DNA from: Pollutiaquabacter sp046052345
GTDB taxonomy: Bacteria > Bacteroidota > Bacteroidia > AKYH767-A > 2013-40CM-41-45
DNA: 49,319 bases
Direction of reading: 5' to 3'
Assembly (NCBI GenBank): GCA_046052345.1
Contig: JBJOMN010000052.1
Coordinates: 1 to 49,319 of the forward strand
Shown here: positions 1-8,127 of the stretch, in pieces
Position numbering within the stretch: position 1 is the first letter of the stretch
How the letters are laid out: every line of letters starts with the position of its first letter
Notes under the pieces: model-generated
The model's database searches: none
Seen by the model: the letters and a program-made list of their open reading frames with translations, nothing else
Told to the model about the DNA's origin: nothing
Made by a program: the position numbers and the translations under genes

Positions 1-512
1 CTTGAAACAGATCAGTCAAGTGCATATACTGTAAGAGCAGCTCGAATCATACGATCGGATCAATTACATAAGCGATCAACCATCCAGGAGCACCGGCATT
101 TACAAGATAGTAGAAACGGAGTCGCAGAATGAAAACACCTCTGCTACGACAAACAATCTCTTCCGGATCGTTTTTTTTCTGAAAAGGAAGACACGCGGGC
201 CTTCACTTCCCGATTAACACAACTTCCGGTACCGATGAATATTCAGAGCCACTGTTAATCCTCGAGCAGCAAGCCTACACAAACTGAAAAAGCACGAAAA
301 CAGTTTTTTACTGTTCAATCGCACTTTTTAAAGTGCTTAGCTTTTAGTCGCCCTCTGCCCAATTATACGACCGCGCAGAGGAGAAAAACATAGAGACCGG
401 TAGGAAACTGAGGGGTCATTGGGATGGGAAAAGTTCGAGAATTGGCGGGGAGGGAGGATGAATATTCAACAGCATTGAACTTTTTCATTCGAAACTTAAT
501 TGGTCGTCAAAC
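1..512. other. Window start, no supported gene
   Basis: No convincing gene is seen. Frame 1 is open from base 1 to a TGA near base 129 (43 codons) and could be the tail of a gene entering from the left, but an open frame that short is expected by chance. The notable content is the hairpin element at 283-336 and, near 447-460, a G-rich string resembling the tRNA-Ser 3' end duplicated near 12.7-13.07 kb. Confidence 0.4.
283..336. repeat. Dispersed hairpin element, copy 1
   Basis: The core stem is AACAGT / ACTGTT around a run of five T (299-315). It is flanked by A/T-rich partly complementary arms and followed by a second perfect hairpin, GCACTTT / AAAGTGC, at 321-336. The same AACAGT...ACTGTT core with diverged flanks occurs at 1486-1527, 12595-12642 and 12985-13032. 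All four copies lie in the accessory part of the window. Confidence 0.6.
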
Positions 513-543
513 TTGACATACTAATCTCATTTGCTTATCTTTG
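513..543 (+). promoter_or_regulatory. Bacteroidetes-type promoter of higBA
   Basis: A TTG at 513-515 is followed after 20 bases by TATCTTTG at 536-543, an exact match to the Bacteroidetes -7 consensus TAnnTTTG at suitable spacing from the -33 TTG. It lies 24 bases before the ATG of the toxin gene. Consensus match only. Confidence 0.55.
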
Positions 544-567
544 ACGTCAGTATCGTATTGCGTTACT

Positions 568-852
568 ATGATTACCTCCTTCGGAGACAAAGAAACCCGT
601 AAAATCTGGGAAGGTGAAATGGTCCGGGGGATCAGCGCTGAACTCCAGGAAACTGCACGCAGGAAGTTACGAATGCTCAACAACTCGCAGGATATAAAAG
701 ACCTCCAAATACCACCCTCCAATCACTTGGAAAAGCTGAAAGGCGCGTTAAAAGACTACTACTCGATACGCGTCAACAACCAGTGGCGCATCATCTTCCA
801 ATGGAAAAACGGTCATGCTGAAAAAGCGAGACTCATTGATTATCATAAATAA
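568..852 (+). CDS. higB: HigB/RelE-type mRNA-interfering toxin
   Basis: A 94-residue protein of the HigB branch of the RelE/ParE superfamily, small ribonucleases that usually cleave mRNA on the ribosome and are held inactive by the antitoxin encoded downstream. Supporting features are the usual length, the basic middle (residues RRKLRML), the LKG..KDYYSIRVN segment and the terminal QWRIIFQW strand typical of the family. The frame extends back to a TTG at 541, but that lies within the promoter, so the ATG at 568 is chosen. The toxin-first order with the antitoxin 2-8 bases downstream is normal for higBA. The promoter at 513-543 probably drives both genes. Function is inferred from family membership. 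Confidence 0.9.
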   Translation: MITSFGDKETRKIWEGEMVRGISAELQETARRKLRMLNNSQDIKDLQIPPSNHLEKLKGALKDYYSIRVNNQWRIIFQWKNGHAEKARLIDYHK

Positions 853-860
853 ACGTGGAT

Positions 861-1160
861 ATGAAAAAACTGAAAAACATCCACCCCGGCGAAATACTCC
901 GTGAAGAATTCCTGCTACCACTTGAAATCAGCGCGTACAGGCTTTCAAAGGAAATTGGCATCCCTCAAACGCGTATTTCACAGATCCTGAAGGGCAAACG
1001 CAGCATCACTGCCGATACTGCACTCCGCCTTTCTCTTTTTTTTGGCAACTCAGCGAAGTTCTGGCTGGGACTCCAGGACGATTACGACCTGGAGGAAGAG
1101 AAACGGAACAACAAGTCACTCCTGAGCACCATCAAACATTTTTCGGTCAAAGCGGCCTAG
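861..1160 (+). CDS. higA: HigA-type antitoxin, XRE-family regulator
   Basis: A 99-residue helix-turn-helix protein of the HigA family. It opens with the family hallmark HPGEILREEFL (about residues 8-18), followed by an XRE-type HTH (ISAYRLSKEIGIPQTRIS, then ILKGKRSIT) and the conserved segment ALRLSLFFGNSAKFWLGLQ. HigA proteins bind and neutralise HigB and usually repress their own operon. The gene follows higB by eight bases from the ATG; an in-frame GTG at 855 would add two residues. It forms a bicistron with higB and lies next to an insertion sequence and a restriction system, a common setting for toxin-antitoxin modules. Its operator was not identified. Confidence 0.92.
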   Translation: MKKLKNIHPGEILREEFLLPLEISAYRLSKEIGIPQTRISQILKGKRSITADTALRLSLFFGNSAKFWLGLQDDYDLEEEKRNNKSLLSTIKHFSVKAA

Positions 1161-1725
1161 ATGAGCGCCGCCATTAACTCATTCATGAGTTCATTGCATG
1201 AGCATATGGAAGAATGTAACCCCTCCTGAATTTCGTACCGGATTGCATTGAACCATGAATGCAGTGCGGCTTCAGAATCATACAAGTCGCATGTCATCAA
1301 TAAACCAAACTCCTCCTATCAATCCGTGAAGATTGAAATTGGATGGGCACAGTACTTGTCTCATCGGGTTCCAATTGAATGCGCAAAGCTCACTTTAATT
1401 TAAAAATAACGGTTAACAAATTTTCCGAAACCGGTTAAAGTGAAGCCCGGTAGTAACCCTTGTCTCAAAAGCCTTCAGAAACTGAAACAGCGCGAGAAAC
1501 AGTTTTTTACTGTTCTTTCGCGCTGTTGCTAGCACTTGGTTAGTAGCCCCGTCTGCCATTCTCACTGACGAGCTTGAAGATAAAATTTGCGAAATCGGTG
1601 CGAAAATCAACCCTTTGCTGGATGGTAAAAGTTCGAGGATTGGCGGCGAGGGGTATCGTTGATTACTTAAAAGTAACGGCTTTAGGCTATGATGAAATAT
1701 TTACCGATCAGAAAGTTAGGACTGG
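1161..1725. other. Non-coding stretch between higA and the IS
   Basis: No supported gene. It contains the second hairpin element (1486-1527). Flanking blocks around 1475-1660 resemble 281-460 in a diverged way, including an AAAAGTTCGAG segment followed by GGCGG and a G-rich run. The stretch therefore looks like an old duplicate of the region before higBA. The IS left end starts at 1726. Confidence 0.45.
1486..1527. repeat. Dispersed hairpin element, copy 2
   Basis: Outer arms AACAGCGCG (1486-1494) and CGCGCTGTT (1519-1527) are perfect inverted repeats. They enclose the AACAGT-TTTTT-ACTGTT core shared with copy 1. The outer arms differ in sequence from the other copies but still pair, which suggests that structure is conserved rather than sequence. 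Confidence 0.65.
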
Positions 1726-1836
1726 TGTAAGCTCCCCCTTTTTTCGGGCCATTTAAAAATGGAGTTTCTAAGATATGATATTTAGTTTTGGGACGTTGAA
1801 ATATTGATAAGTCTCTTTTTTTATCGGATTGACTTG

Positions 1837-2637
1837 TCAACATTTCAACATCCGTACATCATTTGATATTCTTATTTCCTCGGGTGTTCGGTAGTTTAAT
1901 GCCGCATGTGGCCGTTGGGTATTGTAGTCTTGCTTCCATTCCATCGCTTTATCTCTCATCTAATCAATGGTGCGGAATATGTAAGCATTTAGCAGTTCCT
2001 TGCGGATGTTGCCGTTGCAACGTTCCACAAAGGCGTTTTGCGTTGGCTTCCCCGGCTGAATAAATACCAGGAGGATGCCGTTTTCCTTGCACCAGAGATC
2101 CAACGCGTGGGAGATGAATTCCGGACCATTGTCCATCCGCATCATCTGCGGAAGTCCCCGGCTTTCCTTTAATGCTTCCAGAACACGTATTAGCCGGGCA
2201 GTAGGAAGGCAATTATCCACCTCGATCCACAGTACCTCCCGGTTGAAGTCATCGATGATGTTGAGCAATCTGACCTTTCGGCCGTCCCATAAGCTATCAG
2301 ACATGTAATCAACGCTCCATACCTGATTTAGCCGCTCAGGCTGGAATAAGGCATGCTTCACTCTTGCCGGCAGTCTTTTCTTCATACGCCGATGGATATT
2401 CAATCCCATCTCCGTATACACTCGATAGACGCGTTTGTGATTCCAGGAGAATTGCAGGCGTCGCATTCTGTAAAAGCTCTGCCAAAATCCAATGGCAGGA
2501 TGCCTTTCCAGCAACAGTTGCAACTGATCGCGTACAGGGCCATTGCGGTCCGGTCGCGGCACATATTGGTACGTGCTACGGGAGATGTTCATCAATCGAC
2601 AGGCCTGACGAATCGTTAGTTTCTTCTCTTCAACCAT
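1837..2637 (-). pseudogene. IS3 transposase OrfB with in-frame amber codon
   Basis: The DDE integrase-like catalytic subunit of the IS3 transposase. The N-terminal helical region (RQACRLMNISRSTYQY) is followed by an rve core with catalytic residues in SVDYMSD, RMDNGPEF and NAFVERCNG. The frame stops at a TAG (1960-1962) after YIFRTID. Reading straight through it, the same frame continues for about 40 codons with the expected IS3 C-terminus (QDYNTQRPHAALNYRTPEE) to a TGA at 1837-1839. Only one base change would restore a normal codon there. Either the copy is recently inactivated, the shortened protein still works since all catalytic residues precede the stop, or the stop is read through. ATG 2637 is nominal; natural expression is probably by frameshifting from orfA. 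Confidence 0.85.
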
Positions 2638-2651
2638 GATTCTTGCTGCTG

Positions 2652-2942
2652 CTAACTTCTCGGCAGGCCGTCGAACTTTTTTCCCAGCACATGCTTCATA
2701 GCATCAATTTCCAGCGTCATATTGGCCACAATACGCTTTAGCCGTGCATTTTCGTCCTCCAGGTCCTTGACCCTTCGGAGCTCATTCACATCCATGCCTC
2801 CGTATTTGGCTTTCCAGTTGTAGAAGGTCTGGTCGGCAATGCCGTGTTCCCGGCAGATATCGCCTACCTTTTTTCCGTGCTCATGCTCCTTGAGTATGGC
2901 TACGATCTGTGATTCGGTGAATCTTGACTTTTTCATGGGCAA
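2652..2942 (-). CDS. IS3 OrfA, HTH subunit of transposase
   Basis: A 96-residue OrfA of the IS3 family (HTH_Tnp_1), which binds the element ends. It starts MKKSRFTESQIVAILKEHE, continues through an HTH (VGDICREHGIADQTFYNWKAKYGG) and ends in a leucine-rich coiled coil (LKDEN..LKRIVANMTLE) used for multimerisation. The motif A AAA AAG at 2676-2682 lies in the correct phase near its end. A -1 slip there joins GKK to VRRPAEKLAAARIM and runs directly into orfB, giving the OrfAB fusion that is the active transposase in this family. The gene is intact. Confidence 0.93.
   Translation of the reverse strand: MPMKKSRFTESQIVAILKEHEHGKKVGDICREHGIADQTFYNWKAKYGGMDVNELRRVKDLEDENARLKRIVANMTLEIDAMKHVLGKKFDGLPRS
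2676..2682 (-). promoter_or_regulatory. Programmed -1 frameshift site A AAA AAG
   Basis: On the minus strand the heptamer A AAA AAG sits in the zero frame of orfA (codons GGA AAA AAG). A -1 slip moves translation into the orfB frame, which is open from here through the orfB ATG at 2637. This is the canonical IS3 recoding signal. Confidence 0.85.
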
Positions 2943-2966
2943 TTAAATTTAGAGATTTTACGGGTC

Positions 2967-3048
2967 TTTCTCTATTTCTAATTGGCCGGATTTCAGGGAA
3001 GCTTACATTTCTCTATTTCTAATTGGCCGGATTTCAGGGAAGCTTACA
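2967..3048. repeat. Perfect 41-base tandem duplication of the IS right end
   Basis: Bases 2967-3007 and 3008-3048 are identical 41-mers, each ending in AGCTTACA, the tip of the IS inverted repeat. The IS therefore has two consecutive right ends. Confidence 0.9.
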
Positions 3049-3156
3049 CTACGATCTGTGATTCGGTGAATCTTGAATTTTTCATGGGCAATTAAATTTA
3101 GAGAGTTAACAGGTTTTTCTCTATTTCTAATTGTCCGAATTTCAGAGGGGCTTGCA
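3049..3156. repeat. Diverged remnant of a second IS right end
   Basis: These 108 bases align without gaps to 2900-3007 (start of orfA through the right terminal repeat) at about 90 percent identity by eye, ending CTTGCA instead of CTTACA. It is a leftover end of an older related copy. The remaining 73 bases to the nuclease gene show nothing recognisable. Confidence 0.85.
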
Positions 3157-3229
3157 AATACGCCGCCAACTTGTATTGGTCAGTTTATCGCAGAATTAGG
3201 TGGCGAACTTGCTCGAAATATTCAGTTGA

Positions 3230-5518
3230 TTAAATGGATTTGTTTTTCATCAACTCTTCAAGATTGGTCGTAAAGGGAATGGCTGATGCTCTTCCTTTAG
3301 AATAATTAGACAGCTCCTTAAAATTCCAACTCAGATTTTCAAATTCCTTATCAGTTATCTTTTCAATTTGTATTACAAGATAGTTTTCCTGTGAGGGAGA
3401 TGGGTAATTATTATTGATCAAATCCTGCCTTGAATATATTTTTGGGCCTTTGCTTATGATCCTCCATAAATCTCCAGACGTCATATCGCCGGTGGTGTGT
3501 AGCAACAAGTACTTTGCGTTCACCGTTTCTGTATCCAGAACCAGCGACCCTGTAACAGATCCCATTCTGAAATTATACAGCTGGTTGGCTGTTATCCATT
3601 TATACTGCTCTTTTGAATTATAATAACCAACCAAAACAGATGTTTCGTCAGGAATTAGACCTCTATTTGAGTTGTAGGCCTCTGGTAAAGGCTCTTTTAC
3701 ACTAGTTCCTGATTCGGGCGGGTTTTTATAAATTTTAAATGTTCTGTAGGCTATTTTCTCACGTTGCGAGGTACGATTAATCAAGTGTTCGATGATTTCA
3801 AGTATAAAAGCTTTTAATTCTCCAATTCCACTATTGGTTTTTGATGGTTTCACTGGAAATGCACCAAGACCTGGAATAATTTCATGAAACCCTTTCTGAT
3901 TCATCGATTTGTCACCTGGATATAAAACATATGCACCACCAGTTCTTCTGATAGCGTCTTTGTATGCATGCATTTTTAGCAAATCGACATTCTTATAAAT
4001 TCCTTTACGGTTTTGTTGCTTCTCCTCATCTAATCCGACTCCCATATTTTGATCGAGGAAATCAGCAAGATTGGCTATTTTATACTTGGCATCAAAATGA
4101 ACATGAACTATTAATTCCTGCTTTTCAGCTTCCTCCTCGGAAATTCCGTGTGGCCAGAAAGAAAGCGTATAATCCGGCCTTAATGTTGTAGTCCAGCTTC
4201 CTGAGTCAGGGTAGTTTTTTCGGCCACTGAAAGACCGGTTGTAATTGAATCGGATGTTTAATTTCCTGCTTCCTGAATCATAGATGCCATTGAGTGCCGT
4301 GAATTCTCCCTGTTTAATCTGAAGGTTTAATCCGTCGGGCGTTTCTTTAATTATATCTGAAATGTCTTTTGCTTCTATTTCGAAGATCGTTTGAAAAAGG
4401 TCCAGTAATTTGAAAAAGATCCAATACTCATAAAGTGTAGCCACATCTTTTTTACCTCCGCTGTAGACATCATCACCGCCCTTCCAAATTAGTTTTGCTG
4501 CAAGATCAAACATCAGCCAAACACGTAAAACCTCTCTGTAACCCTCTTTTCGCTGCAATACAGGGCTATTCAGCTTCAGCGTGGTTGGTCTTGAGATTTC
4601 TTTGAAGATGGTATGATGTAATTGCCCTTCAAGTTTGCGAATCAATGATTCGGATTCGCGTATCATTTTTTTATGGTCCAACTCTTTGGCTCTTTTATTT
4701 ATGTCTGCAGAAAACTTCAGGAAGTTTTCAAGGGCATATTTAATAAAGCGATTTTCGGGAGTGTCCAAAGAATCCGACTTTCTTGTCGTGGTGATACGCT
4801 CTGGAAGTGTTCCAATCCCCTGATGTTTTAAATTATGCCCCTCTGGAACTTTGATTCGTTTACTGCCCTTCAGTATTTCTTTAATAGCAGAATTAGAAAA
4901 ACGTCGTGAATTACGAATATCCCTGTCTTCTGCAGTTTCTTCCCATTTAGTTACTGGTGCTGTAACGATGCGATGGACTGCTTCGGTAAAATCGTCAGTA
5001 CCTATTAGTGATTTTATAAATGAATATTTTTGATAAACAGTCTGACTGTCTTTGGTGTAATCAACTTCAAAATGCTGTGAAACCGGAGAATTCGAGTCTA
5101 ATAAAAGGGCGGTACATTTTTCGGTAATTAATTCCAGCATGTCTCGGTAATCATCACGGTATCCGGATTTAATGGATTGAACCTCAAGTTCAATCTTATA
5201 TTGTTCTAAAGCCGTTTCTTTTTCTAATAAAGGGACAGTAAGAGTCCCCACAAAGATGTTTGGAGCAATAGTTCCTAAAAATGAAGACCTTTTATGTTGC
5301 TGAATAATATTTTCTCCAATATCACCTAAAATAAAAGCAGGATCATTGATTTGATAGTCATATAAAAAGCCTTCAATTAATTGAAATCTTGCCTCCTGAT
5401 TATCCGCCGCACTTTCCTCTCCATCAAATAAAGTATTAGGAGATCGGGCTTCTATCCAAATCTTTAAACCTTCTTTAACGACATCAAGGTCGATTTCAAT
5501 ATTGGATACTGATTTCAT
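3230..5518 (-). CDS. McrC-like nuclease, DUF2357 plus PD-(D/E)XK
   Basis: A 762-residue protein recognised as a DUF2357/PDDEXK_7 nuclease, the likely DNA-cleaving partner of the McrB-like GTPase encoded just upstream. The N-terminal ~440 residues match the DUF2357 type (GIGTLPERITTTRKSDSLDT near 234, EYWIFFKL near 364). The nuclease motif follows: RPDY at 447-450 and HFDAKYK at 474-480, giving the PD...D-x-K signature. A C-terminal ~200-residue extension after the nuclease has no assignment. Its start lies two bases after the mcrB-like stop, so the pair is surely cotranscribed. By McrBC analogy it would cut DNA carrying modified bases after NTP-driven translocation, but the modification recognised cannot be read from sequence. 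The locus is AT-rich compared with the core genes, fitting transfer. Confidence 0.85.
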   Translation of the reverse strand: MKSVSNIEIDLDVVKEGLKIWIEARSPNTLFDGEESAADNQEARFQLIEGFLYDYQINDPAFILGDIGENIIQQHKRSSFLGTIAPNIFVGTLTVPLLEKETALEQYKIELEVQSIKSGYRDDYRDMLELITEKCTALLLDSNSPVSQHFEVDYTKDSQTVYQKYSFIKSLIGTDDFTEAVHRIVTAPVTKWEETAEDRDIRNSRRFSNSAIKEILKGSKRIKVPEGHNLKHQGIGTLPERITTTRKSDSLDTPENRFIKYALENFLKFSADINKRAKELDHKKMIRESESLIRKLEGQLHHTIFKEISRPTTLKLNSPVLQRKEGYREVLRVWLMFDLAAKLIWKGGDDVYSGGKKDVATLYEYWIFFKLLDLFQTIFEIEAKDISDIIKETPDGLNLQIKQGEFTALNGIYDSGSRKLNIRFNYNRSFSGRKNYPDSGSWTTTLRPDYTLSFWPHGISEEEAEKQELIVHVHFDAKYKIANLADFLDQNMGVGLDEEKQQNRKGIYKNVDLLKMHAYKDAIRRTGGAYVLYPGDKSMNQKGFHEIIPGLGAFPVKPSKTNSGIGELKAFILEIIEHLINRTSQREKIAYRTFKIYKNPPESGTSVKEPLPEAYNSNRGLIPDETSVLVGYYNSKEQYKWITANQLYNFRMGSVTGSLVLDTETVNAKYLLLHTTGDMTSGDLWRIISKGPKIYSRQDLINNNYPSPSQENYLVIQIEKITDKEFENLSWNFKELSNYSKGRASAIPFTTNLEELMKNKSI

Positions 5519-5520
5519 TT

Positions 5521-7092
5521 TTATGCCTCAGCAAAACTGGTAAAACCGTTGTCAATTGCGCCTCTATACATTCGGGTGATTTTCTCCAGCGAGAGAGGAT
5601 ACAACACATTTGCACCATTAAAATCAAAATGAGAATTTTCAAAAACGTCCTTTACGATTCTCACGTTTTCTGAAATACAAAGGGATGCAAGCGTTTCCAG
5701 TACCGGACAAAGTTTTCTACGAGATCCATGCAACTTAGGCAACAGTTTTTGCATGATAGCGATGTCTAGCTTTTGATGCGTGGTAAGGCTGTGGTCTAAC
5801 TCTGAAAGATTATGGATCAAATTCAAAATTTCTGCTGCACTTCGGTAACCAAATTCCGCCCCAGTTTTTTTTAGTTCGCTGAAAAAGTGCAGTAAGACCG
5901 AATTAATTTGGTCGTCATGTACAAAATCTTTATTGGATGCCATATCAAGGAAACTCTTTGACATTCCTGAACCTTTTCCGGAAAGAATTTCTATATTGAC
6001 AGATTTAATGCCGATCAGAAAACTCATTAATTCTACTTGTGTAATCCTAAACTCAATCGTGTTTGCTCTGTCCAGAACCTTTGGACTAAACATATTTGTA
6101 GTTTCGTCAATGTTAACTGTGCCAATGATAAATAGATTAGACGGGACTTTTAGTTTGGCAGGAACACCGTTTTGAACCTTTCCCTCAGAATATAGAGGAA
6201 TTTCTTCTTGGGATTCCATTGCACTCAGAAAGTCGGCAAAATAACGCTCCACATGGCTCAGATTCATTTCATCAAGAATCAAGAAGTGTGGCAGATTCGG
6301 CCTGTAATTTGCCTGTATTATTAAATCAAGTACACCGCTTTCAGGTTTTACATACTCCTCAGGTTTCAACGCGTTAGGGTAGCCCAACAGCGGCTCGCGA
6401 TTGGTCCAGTCTGCAGCCACAGGAATAATCCGGTACTGACTTTCATCCTTGCATAACCACTTCACGAATGCCTGCGCTAGTTTGGTTTTACCAGAACCGG
6501 AAAGCCCTGTTAATATGACAAATGGCTTGGTGAGTAGTGAGGCGGTGAAGCGCAAAATAAGGTTACCCGAATAGCTTAATCCTGCATCCTTGATTGTTTT
6601 AATTAACTCCGAAAAACCGAAGGTGCTACTGCCCGGGTCCCTGCCACTTCTGTTCTCTTTATATATTTGAATGAGTTTTTCTAGGTCTGCTTCTACCTCT
6701 TCTTGAATAATGCCTCTTTCGATATTGTAGCTCCTAAAAACATAGGAGTTGCCATATCGTTCAGGCTCGCCTAAATTATTGTCTTTAAAATACTCCTTTA
6801 TTGTTTTCACATTAGACAAGTCCCAGGTTCTTTTTGTAGAATAAGTCTCACTAATTCCATATGCAAGAATTAGTAATTTTTTTTCTTTATATAATAGATA
6901 CACAGGATAAATTCCTTGTTGCACACTATCGGCATTATCTAGGAAAGCAATCCATGGAACACGTGCTTGATTGCCTTTTCCAAAACTAACCTTCACTGAC
7001 AATCCTTTGAAATTATTTAAATAGGAGGCTGTCCCTAAATCATTGGTTTTAGACTGTGATAAGAACTTTAATAATTCGGAATAATAGCTCAT
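5521..7092 (-). CDS. McrB-like AAA+ NTPase with MrcB-type N-terminus
   Basis: A 523-residue motor subunit of a type IV-like restriction system. Residues 1-130 resemble the MrcB_N/DUF3578 domain (RVPWIAFLD at 44-52, GIYPVYLLY at 60-68), expected to read modified DNA. The AAA+ module follows: Walker A GLSGSGKT (196-203), Walker B LILDEMNLS (271-279), sensor-like GTVNIDETT (324-332, corresponding to the McrB-family NTADRS region) and the arginine in VLDRAN (342). It is first in a two-gene operon with the nuclease at 3230-5518. A -7 box TATATTTG lies on the minus strand at 7155-7162, about 63 bases upstream. Preference for GTP is inferred from the family. Confidence 0.88.
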   Translation of the reverse strand: MSYYSELLKFLSQSKTNDLGTASYLNNFKGLSVKVSFGKGNQARVPWIAFLDNADSVQQGIYPVYLLYKEKKLLILAYGISETYSTKRTWDLSNVKTIKEYFKDNNLGEPERYGNSYVFRSYNIERGIIQEEVEADLEKLIQIYKENRSGRDPGSSTFGFSELIKTIKDAGLSYSGNLILRFTASLLTKPFVILTGLSGSGKTKLAQAFVKWLCKDESQYRIIPVAADWTNREPLLGYPNALKPEEYVKPESGVLDLIIQANYRPNLPHFLILDEMNLSHVERYFADFLSAMESQEEIPLYSEGKVQNGVPAKLKVPSNLFIIGTVNIDETTNMFSPKVLDRANTIEFRITQVELMSFLIGIKSVNIEILSGKGSGMSKSFLDMASNKDFVHDDQINSVLLHFFSELKKTGAEFGYRSAAEILNLIHNLSELDHSLTTHQKLDIAIMQKLLPKLHGSRRKLCPVLETLASLCISENVRIVKDVFENSHFDFNGANVLYPLSLEKITRMYRGAIDNGFTSFAEA

Positions 7093-7413
7093 AATAAATG
7101 TGTTATGATGTTTAATTTCAATACATTGGCCAATAAACTTTTAGTTGACGTTATCAAATATAGGATTTCCAATATTGATTTAAACATCTTCGTAGAACAT
7201 TAAACCAACTGTTATTTGATAAAAATGAAGCATGTATTTTTAATCACATCTTCCATTCCCCATAAATTATAGTAATCCTTTTACGCAAATCCTTTTTTCA
7301 ATTGATGCAAAGTATTTAAATAAATAAAAACAAGCATTCAAAAACTGGTGCCATTGAAATTCTCAATGAAATAAAATGCGAAGGGAATATCGATATGTAT
7401 TTAATCTTTTGAC
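7093..7413. promoter_or_regulatory. AT-rich divergent intergenic region
   Basis: This separates the leftward restriction operon from the rightward HEPN operon. On the minus strand TATATTTG at 7155-7162 fits the Bacteroidetes -7 box TAnnTTTG for the mcrB-like gene; the -33 region is only TTT-like. No exact -7 box was seen for the rightward operon. Nothing else is recognised. Confidence 0.45.
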
Positions 7414-8127
7414 ATGGAATACCACCGCGACCCGAAAAACCAGATTTATGCAGATTTAGCATACAGGATCGGTAAAGTTGTTTGTCAGTATGAACGACTG
7501 GAATTGCAAGAAGAAAAATTTGAAGCAACGTTATGTATCGCAGCACTTCAGCACCTTTTAACCAGCTGTCAGGAGTACGTTAATAACATGACAAAGCCCC
7601 AGAAAAGAGACTCCATATTTGCCAAGCAATTTTCAAAAACAGATTGGGGGATAAATAATTCTACCTGGGGAATGATGCACTTCAATGAAAAAAAGACACT
7701 ACAAAACTATATTCGTGTCATACGAAATGCGATGAGCCATCCAACCGAAACTGATATTGCAAAAGAACTTCCATCCACCGGCTTCAGTACAGTCGCTGAT
7801 GAAAGCGGTCGCATTAATAAATTCGTATTTATCAATTCTCCGGATGTCAGGAAAAATCGCCAGAAGTATTTTAATACCCGACAAGAAGCCGAGGAATATA
7901 TAGTTGAAAACGAAATATCTGCAGAGGTACTCATTACAGAGACATGGACTGATAACGGGAATAAATATGTACTGACCTTAGATGGGAAAGCCTATGCTCG
8001 TTTTTCCAAAATAGAAATAGCCGTCGGAGAGCTCAGATCATTTGTCAAGGCTCTTTCCAATTATCTGGCACAGCCTATTCAGAAAGAATGGGACGGCATC
8101 ACCATTAAGAACCTCATTGCCGCATGA
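7414..8127 (+). CDS. Probable HEPN-fold ribonuclease
   Basis: A 237-residue protein of no firm family. The N-terminal ~115 residues look all-helical and end in RVIRNAMSHP (101-110), whose R104-N-x3-H109 matches the catalytic R-x4-6-H motif of HEPN ribonucleases, including the frequent N after R and helix-rich context. Residues 130-237 are mixed and may form a second domain (TDNGNKYVLTLDGKAYARFSK near 180-200). HEPN proteins act as RNA-cleaving effectors in toxin-antitoxin and phage-defence systems. The gene overlaps the next one by ATGA, so the two products are made together. The position beside McrBC-like and HigBA genes supports a defence role. No nearby MNT antitoxin is visible. HEPN is an inference from one motif and the helix pattern. 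Confidence 0.6.
   Translation: MEYHRDPKNQIYADLAYRIGKVVCQYERLELQEEKFEATLCIAALQHLLTSCQEYVNNMTKPQKRDSIFAKQFSKTDWGINNSTWGMMHFNEKKTLQNYIRVIRNAMSHPTETDIAKELPSTGFSTVADESGRINKFVFINSPDVRKNRQKYFNTRQEAEEYIVENEISAEVLITETWTDNGNKYVLTLDGKAYARFSKIEIAVGELRSFVKALSNYLAQPIQKEWDGITIKNLIAA

Larger units (their letters stand above)
1726..3007 (-). mobile_element. IS3-family insertion sequence
   Basis: A 1282-base element with the IS3 layout: orfA and orfB on the minus strand, a -1 frameshift site between them, and imperfect terminal inverted repeats starting TGTAAGCT at 1726 on the left and, read inward on the other strand, TGTAAGCT ending at 3007 on the right. The element ends with 5'-TG and CA-3' as the family does. 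No matching target-site duplication is visible (left flank ACTGG; right flanks differ). The right end is followed by a second perfect 41-base copy of the end (3008-3048) and an older, diverged 108-base copy (3049-3156), so the insertion has a complex history. Confidence 0.85.

Noticed and set aside
1..129. Open frame from the left edge ending in TGA
   Set aside because: Only 43 codons, no recognisable sequence; an open frame this long is not rare by chance.
1721..3060. Target-site duplication around the IS
   Set aside because: ACTGG on the left does not match the bases after any of the three right ends (3008, 3049, 3157).
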